This document shows positions 25,364 to 32,993 of a DNA stretch of 64,000 bases, one piece after another. The DNA is from UBA5336 sp964492485 (GTDB lineage Bacteria > Pseudomonadota > Alphaproteobacteria > Caulobacterales > Hyphomonadaceae): assembly GCA_964492485.1 (NCBI GenBank), contig CAZBKM010000003.1:62001-126000 (forward strand), read 5' to 3'. Within the stretch, counting starts at the first letter, position 1. The number at the start of each line of letters is the position of its first letter. The translations under genes and the position numbers were made by a program. The notes below the pieces were generated by a model, which was given only the letters and a program-made list of their open reading frames with translations, searched no databases and had not been told where the DNA came from.

Positions 25364-25654
25364 TTGCGCGCCTTGCTCGATATCGTCCTGATCATTCTGG
25401 ACATTGCGACGTTCGTCATCATCGCCCAGGCGATCCTGTCCTGGCTTGTGTCCTTCGGCGTCCTGAACCTGCAGAACGGGATGGTCCGGCAGATCTGGTA
25501 TGGCCTGCAGACCCTGACCGAACCGGTCTACCGGCCGATCCGCAACATTCTGCCCAGTGCCGGCGGGCTCGATTTCACGCCGATCGTGGTCATCCTCGCG
25601 ATCATCTTCCTGGAACGCGTGATCATGCTTTATCTCTACCCCAACGTCTTCTAG
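25364..25654 (+). CDS. YggT family membrane protein
   Basis: 96 residues, two hydrophobic helices flanking a conserved loop: VIIAQAILSWLVSFGV, then LTEPVYRPIRNILPSAGGLD and TPIVVILAIIFLERVIML, all hallmarks of YggT. The start is a TTG at 25364: it sits behind a near-perfect AAGGAGGAT site, and gives the family length, whereas the in-frame ATG at 25298 does not. The family is linked to membrane homeostasis and osmotic tolerance but has no proven activity. folD follows after 87 bases. Confidence 0.92.
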   Translation: MRALLDIVLIILDIATFVIIAQAILSWLVSFGVLNLQNGMVRQIWYGLQTLTEPVYRPIRNILPSAGGLDFTPIVVILAIIFLERVIMLYLYPNVF

Positions 25655-25741
25655 CGCGCGGGTTGTGTACGGAACCGCGCCGTGCGCGTGACGTCGAGGC
25701 TGCAGACGCGGCGGTGGGAGAGCTCAGGGAATGGATCGAGA

Positions 25742-26629
25742 ATGACGGCAGCGACAATTGACGGAAAGGGCGTCGCTGAGCGCCTGCGGGAGCGAATCGC
25801 GCGTCAGGTTGGAGACTTCCCCGCGGCGCCCACGCTGGCTGTCGTGCTTGTGGGAGATAATCCCGCCAGCCAGATCTATGTGCGCAACAAGATCCGCCAG
25901 ACCGAATCCGTCGGCATGCGGTCCGAGCCGCATCTGCTGGCGGCCGACATTGCCCAGGGCGCGCTCGAGGCCCTCTTGGAACGGCTGTCGGCAGACGACA
26001 CGGTGGACGGCATCCTGCTGCAACTTCCGCTGCCTGACGGGCTCGACGCGGACGCGGCGATCGCCCGGATCGATCCGGCCAAGGATGTGGACGGCCTCAC
26101 CGAGGCGAGCGCCGGCCGATTGCTCCTGGGCCGGCCTGGCCTTCGACCCTGCACACCGACCGGTTGCGTGTTGCTGGCGAAGGAGGCCCTCGGCGAAGAC
26201 CTGACCGGCAAGCACGCCGTGATCGTCGGGCGGTCCATTCTGGTGGGCAAGCCCGCCGCGCTCCTGTTCCTGGAAGCCAACTGTACCGTCACCGTCGCCC
26301 ATTCGCGCACGGCCGACCTGCCGGGCATTTGCCGCACGGCAGATATCCTCGTGCCGGCGGTGGGCCGCCCGGCCATGGTGCAGGGCGATTGGGTCAAGCC
26401 CGGCGCCACGCTGATCGATGTGGGAATCAACCGTATCGAGGCGCCCGAGCGAGGCCCCGGCAAGACACGGATCGTCGGCGATGCCGACTTCAACGGCTGC
26501 GCGGAGGTAGCGGCCCACATCACGCCGGTGCCCGGTGGGGTCGGCCCCATGACCATTGCCTGCCTGTTGCGTAACACGGTCCTCGCCGCCGCGGCCCGGC
26601 GCGGCTGGTCCCTGGCGGGCGAGCTCTGA
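25742..26629 (+). CDS. folD: Bifunctional methylenetetrahydrofolate dehydrogenase/cyclohydrolase
   Basis: Interconverts 5,10-methylene-THF, 5,10-methenyl-THF and 10-formyl-THF in one-carbon metabolism. 295 residues. Visible are the catalytic Tyr/Lys in ASQIYVRNKIRQTESVGM, the QLPLP loop in GILLQLPLPDG, AKDVDGLTEASAG, the NADP site VIVGRSILVGKPAALLFL, and the C-terminal ITPVPGGVGPMTIACLLRNT. All are standard. The ATG at 25742 was chosen over an upstream frame extension. A half RIME-like element begins 1 base after the stop. Confidence 0.97.
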   Translation: MTAATIDGKGVAERLRERIARQVGDFPAAPTLAVVLVGDNPASQIYVRNKIRQTESVGMRSEPHLLAADIAQGALEALLERLSADDTVDGILLQLPLPDGLDADAAIARIDPAKDVDGLTEASAGRLLLGRPGLRPCTPTGCVLLAKEALGEDLTGKHAVIVGRSILVGKPAALLFLEANCTVTVAHSRTADLPGICRTADILVPAVGRPAMVQGDWVKPGATLIDVGINRIEAPERGPGKTRIVGDADFNGCAEVAAHITPVPGGVGPMTIACLLRNTVLAAAARRGWSLAGEL

Positions 26630-26630
26630 G

Positions 26631-26664
26631 GCATTTTCAAGCGAAGTCGGCAGCGGTTCACGCG
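26631..26664 (+). repeat. Half RIME-like repeat, copy C
   Basis: GCATTTTCAAGCGAAGT followed by an AGCGGTTCACGCGA core is the left arm and centre of RIME hairpin one. The right arm (expected GAAAATGC) is replaced by GATGAGTG, which supplies the ATG of the HNH gene at 26665. The second hairpin is missing. Confidence 0.65.
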
Positions 26665-26931
26665 ATGAGTGTTCCCCCCTCCCTCTGGGATGCCCCCTGG
26701 ATCGTCGCGCTTTGGCAGCGGCAGGCAGGGCGCTGTGCCCTGTGCGGGGAGGCGATGGCGCGCACCCGGTTCGAGTGTGCCCACGCAACGATCTGGAAGC
26801 GTCGGCGGCCAACCCTTGACCATATCCGTCCAAGGGGGGCGGGCGGCGCGGAGTCCGTGGACAACCTGCAGCTCGCCCACGCAGACTGCAACCGGCGAAA
26901 GGGTCGGCGCCTGGCGCCCGTGTCAGGCTGA
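26665..26931 (+). CDS. HNH endonuclease family protein
   Basis: 88 residues. It has a zinc-finger-like HNH fold: CALCGEAM (first Cys pair), then LDHIRPRGAGGAESVDNLQL with the catalytic DH and central Asn, then AHADCNRRKG with the last His/Cys. This is the McrA-type HNH core with no other domain. It could nick or cut DNA, but free-standing HNH proteins of this size are common and mostly uncharacterised. The start codon lies in the remnant of a RIME-like element and has no clear ribosome binding site. The 3' end overlaps the YbaN gene tail to tail by 9 bases. Confidence 0.85.
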   Translation: MSVPPSLWDAPWIVALWQRQAGRCALCGEAMARTRFECAHATIWKRRRPTLDHIRPRGAGGAESVDNLQLAHADCNRRKGRRLAPVSG

Positions 26932-27309
26932 GCCAGGGCCACCCTGTTCCGCCGCATCCGGGCCCGGGCGCAGCACGATCCAGACCGCCACGCCCATCGT
27001 GATGGCGAGCACGATGGCGAGCGCCACGACCTGGCCTTGCAGGCTCCACGCCGCAAGAGCAATCGACAGGGCGATACCGACAAGCGCGCTGAACTTGGCA
27101 GACCGGCGCATCCTGCCCCGCTCGACGAAGAGCGCGATATCGGCGCCGACCCTGGGTCGTGCATACAGCCAGTCACGCCACTCGGGGGCGGAGCGCGCAA
27201 ACACCCATGCGGCAAGGATCCAGAAGATCGTCGTCGGCCAGACCGGCAGGACCAGTCCTATTCCGCCAAGGATCAGCAACAGGAATCCGAAACCGCGCAG
27301 CAACAGCAT
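26923..27309 (-). CDS. YbaN/DUF454 family inner-membrane protein
   Basis: 128 residues. The pattern LRGFGFLLLILGGIGLVLPV followed by WPTTIFWILAAWVFARSAPE and WRDWLYARPRVG is the DUF454 signature. Three or four membrane helices are visible, with a basic loop RGRMRRSAKF before the last two. Function unknown. The ATG at 27309 has AAAGG upstream; the longer frame to 27396 starts in non-coding sequence. Confidence 0.88.
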   Translation of the reverse strand: MLLLRGFGFLLLILGGIGLVLPVWPTTIFWILAAWVFARSAPEWRDWLYARPRVGADIALFVERGRMRRSAKFSALVGIALSIALAAWSLQGQVVALAIVLAITMGVAVWIVLRPGPDAAEQGGPGSA

Positions 27310-27443
27310 GAAGCAGCCTTTCGCGTCGAATATATGCGGTCCGGACGCGATTGCCAGCGCCAGCCGGCCGGGGGCGGCGACCCTGAGGAGTCCCAAGTGT
27401 CGGCGGGCGGGACATCCTGCGTGCGAGACCTAGGTCCCGGCCC

Positions 27444-27899
27444 ATGCGGTATCTGAACTTCGACACCTTCGAGCGCGTTTCCGCCGGCCTCCTGCTGCTC
27501 GGGATGTCCGTGGTGATCCTGCTCACGATCTTTCATTTCGGCGTCGGCCTCTACGAGTTCACGCTCGGCTACACGGTCTCGCTGGACTACACGGCGTTCC
27601 AGCGGATCTTCGACCGTGTGCTGGCGGCGGTCATCGCGCTGGAGCTTGCACGGTCTGTCCAGCAGATGGCGCTCGGCAAGCATGGCGTCGTCCAGGTGCG
27701 CACGGTCATCCTCATCGGCGTGCTCGCAGTCGTGCGCAAACTGATCCTGCTCGAGATCGAGAGCACGAGCGGGGTCTACCTGCTCGGCCTCAGCGCCACG
27801 ATCGTCGCGCTGGGAAGCGTCTACAGTCTGCTCTACTGGGTCGAGCTCCGCGTGAAGCCGCAACGCAGTCCACTCGAGGACAAGGCAGAAAAAGGGTAA
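27444..27899 (+). CDS. PsiE family (phosphate-starvation-inducible-like) membrane protein
   Basis: 151 residues with about four hydrophobic segments: VSAGLLLLGMSVVILLTIF, then FDRVLAAVIALELARSVQQM, VRTVILIGVLAVVRKLILLE and LLGLSATIVALGSVYSLLYW. The ALE/VRKLI pattern is that of PsiE-like proteins. PsiE is Pho-regulated in E. coli; no Pho box was seen here. It is divergent from the YbaN gene. Function unknown. Confidence 0.8.
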   Translation: MRYLNFDTFERVSAGLLLLGMSVVILLTIFHFGVGLYEFTLGYTVSLDYTAFQRIFDRVLAAVIALELARSVQQMALGKHGVVQVRTVILIGVLAVVRKLILLEIESTSGVYLLGLSATIVALGSVYSLLYWVELRVKPQRSPLEDKAEKG

Positions 27900-28025
27900 G
27901 CCGGCAGATGACGGGATCTTTCCCGTCCAAGCTGTCATCTTCACCGCGGCGCCACACTTTCTCCCTGTTCCCGCGACAGCAAGAAGATGTATTGACGGTT
28001 AGATAACGATTGCAGGGAGGTCGTC

Positions 28026-31000
28026 ATGTCGCGGATCGGGACATGGGTACGGGGCCTGGCCGTGGCCGGGCTGGCGAGCCTGATGGCGGCCTGCGGCGGG
28101 GATGGAGCGGTCGACGCGCCCGATGAGGGGGAGGGCACGGTCGTGGAACGCTCCGCACGCGACCAGGCGGCGGCGGAGCGCCGGGAACGCCTTCGCCAGC
28201 GTGCGGCCGACCGCAACGAGGCCGACTTCACCTACTTCCGTTACCGGGTGGACGTCTCAAGCGAGTCCCCGAAGGCCTGTCTTGTCTTCTCGGCGGCGCT
28301 TGACCCTGACACGGACTATGAGCCCTACCTCGAATTCCGGCCTGCCTTTCGGCCAGCGCTCCAGGTCAGCGGCCGCGAACTCTGCATCGGTGGTCTGGCC
28401 TTCGGGAGCCAGCGCACCGCCATTCTGAAATCCGGGCTCCCGGCAGCCGACGGTCGTACGCTCGACCGGTCCGAGGAGGTGGCGATCGATTTCGCTGATC
28501 GCCCCCCCTATGTCGGCTTCGACGGCGGCGGCGTGATCCTCCCGCGTACCGACGCCGACGGTCTGCCGATCGAGACCGTGAACGTCGACCGTGTCGACAT
28601 CACGGTCAGTCACGTGCCGGACCGGGCGCTGTTCCAGAAGTCGATCGGCGATGGCCGTACGACCCGGCAGGGCGAGTATGCCTATCTCTATGGCGACGAG
28701 GATCCCGGCGACGTGGCGGTGGAATTGTGGTCGGGATCCATGCCGGTCGAGGCGCTCCAGAACGCGCCGGTCACGACGGTCTTCCCGCTTCAGGACGTGA
28801 TCGGCGAGCTGGATCCGGGGGCCTATTTCGTCGAGGTGCGCGATGCCCGCGACCTGGCGGCCGGCGCCGGGCCTCCGGCCTCTGCCCGCCGCTGGATCGT
28901 GATGACCGACCTGGCGCTCACGGCCTACCGGGGGGAAGACGGACTGGACCTGACCCTGCGCTCGCTACAGGACGGTCAGGAAGTGATCGACGCGCGCGTG
29001 GAGCTGATTGCCCGCAACAATGATGTTCTGGCGACGGCGACCACCGGTGAGGATGGCCGCGTCCGGTTTGCTGGACCTATCCTGTCGGGGTCCGGCAATG
29101 CCGCGCCGAAGCTGGTTATGGCTTACGGCGCGCGGGGCGACATTGCCGTGATCGACCTGACGCGCGCGCCTGTCGACCTGTCGGAACTGGATGTGGGCGG
29201 ACGCAGGGTACCCGGGCCCGTGGACGCGTATGTCTACAGTGAGCGCGGCATCTATCGGCCGGGCGAGACGGTGCATCTGGTGGCTCTGCTTCGCGACCGC
29301 GAAGCGCGCATGATCACGGGTCGGCCGGGTGAACTGACCGTCCGTCGCCCCAATGGCCTGGTGGCCGAAACGGTTCGCTTCGAGGGTACCGAAACCGGCG
29401 CGGTCGTCCATGATTTTACCCTGGCCGACGATGCCCAGCGGGGCGAATGGCGCGCCGAGCTGACGATTGACGGGATGGGCCGCGCGGGTGGCGCGCGCTT
29501 CGCTGTGGAAGATTTCGTGCCGCAGCGGGTTGCGCTTGAGCTGGCGGCCGACACCGACACGGCGATGTCGGCCGGCGGAATGCGGCCCGTGGAGGTCGAC
29601 GCACGATTCCTCTATGGCGCACCCGGCGCTGGCCTCGTCGTGCAGGGCCGGGCGCGCCTGGAACCCGATCCGAGCCCCTTCGAGGCGTTCGACGGGTTCC
29701 GGTTCGGCCGGCACGACGTGACTTTCCGCGAGGAGATCATCGAGCTGGACGAGTCCGTCGCGGACGGTGACGGCAAGGCGGTCATGCGTCTCGACCCGGG
29801 GCAGCGTGGGACCGAGAGCGATCGCCCGCTGCGGCTGAACACGGTTGTCACGGTGCTCGAACCCGGCGGGCGGCCGGTGTCGGAGAGCGTCCGCGTGCCC
29901 TACCGGCCCCAGGAGCTCTATGTCGGGCTCAGATCGGACTTCGAGGACCGGGCGCCTGCAGAGGCGCCTGCCAGGTTCGAGCTGGCGGCGGTGAGCGCTG
30001 AGGGCGAGGCGGCAGCGGCCGAACTGGCATGGAAGGTTCTTGCCATCGACTACCACTACGACTGGTACCGGGAGGATGGCGAATGGCGCTGGCGCAGGTC
30101 GCGCCAGGTAAGCGTCGTCAATGAGGGTGTGGCGCGCACGACGGCCGGCGGCACCGAGCAGATCGAGGTCGACGGGCTCGATTGGGGCGCCCACGAACTT
30201 GTCGTGGAAGGCCCTGGCGGTGCCCAGGCCAGCCTTGGCTTTCGGGTCGGATGGGGCGGCGACGGCACCGGCGAGGGTGTTGAGGCGCCCGATCGGGTGC
30301 AGGTGGATCTCACCGAGCCGGAGGTCCGTCCCGGCCGGGCTGCCGAAATCGCCATTGTCCCACCCTATGATGGCGAGGCGCAGATCGTGGTGGCGACGGA
30401 TCGCATCCTGCTGTCGGAGACCCGGCCGGTCAGCGCCGACGGGACGCGCGTCACGCTCCCGGTGACCGAGGAGTGGGGCGAGGGCGCCTACATCATGGTG
30501 ACGGTGTTTACCGAACGCGATCCCGTACTTGCCGCCAAGCCGCGTCGTGCGGTGGGCGTGGCCTACGCCCCGGTGGACATGGCGCCGCGCACCTTCGACA
30601 TGGCGCTCAACGCGCCCGAAGTGGCGCGTCCGCGCCGGGAACAGCTGATCGAGGTGGAGATCGCGGACGGACCCCGCGAACCCGTCTTCCTCACCCTTGC
30701 CGCCGTTGACGAGGGCATTCTGCGGCTCACCAAGTATCAGAGCCCGGACCCTGTCGCCTACTATTTCGGCAAGAAGGCGCTGGGTGTCGACCTGCATGAC
30801 GATTACGGTCGGCTTCTGGACCCGAACCGCGGCCTTCCGGCAACCGTGAGGACGGGCGGCGACCAGCTTGGCGGCGAAGGGCTGAGCGTGGTGCCGGTCA
30901 GGACGGTCGCGCTGTGGTCGGGTGAGGTCGATCTGGGTCGGTCGCGCACGGCGCGGGTCCGGTTCGATCTGCCGGACTTCAATGGCGAACTGCGCCTGAT

Positions 31001-32993
31001 GGCGGTGGCCTGGTCTGCCGACGGCCTGGGCGCTGCGGAGGCGACCATGGTCGTGCGCGATCCCGCCCCCACCGACCTGGTGCTGCCGCGTTTCCTGGCC
31101 CCGGGCGACGAGGCACTTGCCACGGCGAGCATCGACAATGTGGAGCTGCCCGAAGGCGCTTTCGAGGGTCGACTCGATGCAGACGGGCCGTTTTCCGCCG
31201 GTGTGGGTAGCTTCAGCCGGACCTTGCCGGAAGGTGCGCGCGCCGACGTCCCGGTTCGGCTGACGGCTGACGGTCCTGGTATCGGCACGGTGAGTTTCGC
31301 GGTGGAAGGACCCGACGGGTTCTCCGTCGACCATCGCTATCGGATCGAAAGCCGGAGCCCATACCTGCCCGTGACACGGGTCAGTCAGACCCGTATGCAG
31401 CCGGGTGAGACCTTTACGCCCTCGCCGGGGCTGTTCGAGGGGCTTGTACCCGGAACCGGGTCGGCACTCGTCAGCTATTCCGCGCTGCCTGTCGATGCCG
31501 CAAGCCTTTATGCCTCGCTGGCGCGCTATCCCTATGGCTGCACGGAGCAGACGATCAGCCGGGCCTTGCCGCTCCTCTATTCCGAACAGCTCGTGGCGCT
31601 GAGCGCGGACACGGGCGGCGACGCACCCGAAGCGGCAGAAGACAGCGCCCGGCGGGAGGTCCAGGAGACCGTGACGCGTGTCCTGAACCGGCAGAGTGCC
31701 GATGGTGCCTTCGGTCTGTGGCGGGAGGGCGATGGTCATGCCTCCCCCTGGATCGGGGCCTATACGACAGACTTCCTGGTCCGAGCGCGGGCAGCCGGCC
31801 ACGCCGTCCCCGAGACCGCCCTGGAGCGGGCGTATGGTGCCCTGGGCAACGTGGCGACCGGCGACGCCTGGAGGGTCTATGGGTATGACACCGATGCCCA
31901 TGAAAGCCGGTATCACAGCGATACCCAGGCCAGGCTCATGCGCCGGTCTTCGGCCTATGCCCATTATGTGCTGGCGCGTGCTGGCGAAGGAGACCTGTCG
32001 CGTCTGCGCTACCTGCATGACCGGGGACTCGAGGACATCGAGTCTCCGCTGGCGCGTGCCCATGTGGCAGCCGGTCTGGCGCACATGGGCGACCGGGCGC
32101 GGGCGGCGAGTGCCTTCGATGCGGCCGTGGCGGCACTGGGCTATGAGAATTCCGGCGACTACTACCAGACGCCCTTGCGTGATCTGGCGGGCGTATTGGC
32201 ATTGGCCGCGGAAACAGGATTCGAGACCGTGACCGCCGACCTCGCCGAGCGCCTCTCGCGCGACATCCCCGACCCCACCGCACTGTCGACCCAGGAGAAG
32301 GCCTTTCTGCTTCTGGCCGTCGACGCGCTGACCGGGGGGGACCCGGATGGGTTCCGGATGCAGGTCGAGGGGCTCGGCCGCGGCAACGACAATGATCGCC
32401 GCTATCGGCTGGGCGAGGACCAGATCGGGGCGGGCGTCACCTTTACCCTTGAAGGGGAGACGCCCGTCTTCCGGACCGTTCTGGTCACCGGCCAGCCAGC
32501 CAGTGCGCCGCCGCCGGTGTCCAACCGCCTGCGCGTGGAGAAGCGCTACGCCACCCTCGACGGGCGGTCCGTGCGCCTCGGCGACGTGCGCCAGGGCGAC
32601 CAGATGGTCGTCGTGATTCGCCTGGAGCCGGGGGAGGACCGGATAAACCCGCTGATCGTGGCCGACCTGCTGCCCGCCGGCTTCGAGATCGAGACGGTTC
32701 TCGGGCCGGCGGATGGCCGCCGCGAGGCAAGCGACAGCGGTGCGTTCGCCTGGGCAGGGGCCCTGGCACGGCCCGAAAGCGCCTCGGCGCGCGATGACCG
32801 GTTCGTGGCGGCGCTGGATGTCGGCGATGCGGCGATGCAGGTAGCCTATATCGTCCGGGCGGTCACGCCGGGTGAGTTCGCCCTGCCGGGCGTGGTGGCC
32901 GAGGACATGTACCGAGCCGACGTGAATGCCCGCTCCGCTGCCGGCCGCGTCGCCATTGCGCCGCGAGACGGTGCAGCCGGCGGACAGCGATGA
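28026..32993 (+). CDS. Alpha-2-macroglobulin family lipoprotein with thioester motif
   Basis: 1655-residue protease-trapping protein of the YfhM/ECAM type. A lipoprotein signal ends SLMAAC with Cys23 followed by Gly-Gly, favouring outer-membrane retention on the periplasmic side. Macroglobulin domains follow; YVYSERGIYRPGETVHLVAL marks the MG2-type start, and VEDFVPQRVALEL is also typical. The thioester PYGCTEQTISRALPLL carries Cys1172 and the CxEQ sequence. The C-terminal alpha-alpha toroid and receptor-like domain follow to the end. The family defends the periplasm against foreign proteases, with PBP1C repairing peptidoglycan. The pbpC ATG overlaps its stop by 4 bases, the classic pairing. 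The ribosome binding site is GGGAGG. Confidence 0.95.
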   Translation: MSRIGTWVRGLAVAGLASLMAACGGDGAVDAPDEGEGTVVERSARDQAAAERRERLRQRAADRNEADFTYFRYRVDVSSESPKACLVFSAALDPDTDYEPYLEFRPAFRPALQVSGRELCIGGLAFGSQRTAILKSGLPAADGRTLDRSEEVAIDFADRPPYVGFDGGGVILPRTDADGLPIETVNVDRVDITVSHVPDRALFQKSIGDGRTTRQGEYAYLYGDEDPGDVAVELWSGSMPVEALQNAPVTTVFPLQDVIGELDPGAYFVEVRDARDLAAGAGPPASARRWIVMTDLALTAYRGEDGLDLTLRSLQDGQEVIDARVELIARNNDVLATATTGEDGRVRFAGPILSGSGNAAPKLVMAYGARGDIAVIDLTRAPVDLSELDVGGRRVPGPVDAYVYSERGIYRPGETVHLVALLRDREARMITGRPGELTVRRPNGLVAETVRFEGTETGAVVHDFTLADDAQRGEWRAELTIDGMGRAGGARFAVEDFVPQRVALELAADTDTAMSAGGMRPVEVDARFLYGAPGAGLVVQGRARLEPDPSPFEAFDGFRFGRHDVTFREEIIELDESVADGDGKAVMRLDPGQRGTESDRPLRLNTVVTVLEPGGRPVSESVRVPYRPQELYVGLRSDFEDRAPAEAPARFELAAVSAEGEAAAAELAWKVLAIDYHYDWYREDGEWRWRRSRQVSVVNEGVARTTAGGTEQIEVDGLDWGAHELVVEGPGGAQASLGFRVGWGGDGTGEGVEAPDRVQVDLTEPEVRPGRAAEIAIVPPYDGEAQIVVATDRILLSETRPVSADGTRVTLPVTEEWGEGAYIMVTVFTERDPVLAAKPRRAVGVAYAPVDMAPRTFDMALNAPEVARPRREQLIEVEIADGPREPVFLTLAAVDEGILRLTKYQSPDPVAYYFGKKALGVDLHDDYGRLLDPNRGLPATVRTGGDQLGGEGLSVVPVRTVALWSGEVDLGRSRTARVRFDLPDFNGELRLMAVAWSADGLGAAEATMVVRDPAPTDLVLPRFLAPGDEALATASIDNVELPEGAFEGRLDADGPFSAGVGSFSRTLPEGARADVPVRLTADGPGIGTVSFAVEGPDGFSVDHRYRIESRSPYLPVTRVSQTRMQPGETFTPSPGLFEGLVPGTGSALVSYSALPVDAASLYASLARYPYGCTEQTISRALPLLYSEQLVALSADTGGDAPEAAEDSARREVQETVTRVLNRQSADGAFGLWREGDGHASPWIGAYTTDFLVRARAAGHAVPETALERAYGALGNVATGDAWRVYGYDTDAHESRYHSDTQARLMRRSSAYAHYVLARAGEGDLSRLRYLHDRGLEDIESPLARAHVAAGLAHMGDRARAASAFDAAVAALGYENSGDYYQTPLRDLAGVLALAAETGFETVTADLAERLSRDIPDPTALSTQEKAFLLLAVDALTGGDPDGFRMQVEGLGRGNDNDRRYRLGEDQIGAGVTFTLEGETPVFRTVLVTGQPASAPPPVSNRLRVEKRYATLDGRSVRLGDVRQGDQMVVVIRLEPGEDRINPLIVADLLPAGFEIETVLGPADGRREASDSGAFAWAGALARPESASARDDRFVAALDVGDAAMQVAYIVRAVTPGEFALPGVVAEDMYRADVNARSAAGRVAIAPRDGAAGGQR

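Noticed and set aside
28965..32084. Antisense open frame of 1039 codons within the macroglobulin gene
   Set aside because: His/Arg/Gln-rich low-information composition typical of a shadow frame; the sense frame has a signal peptide, macroglobulin motifs and a thioester.
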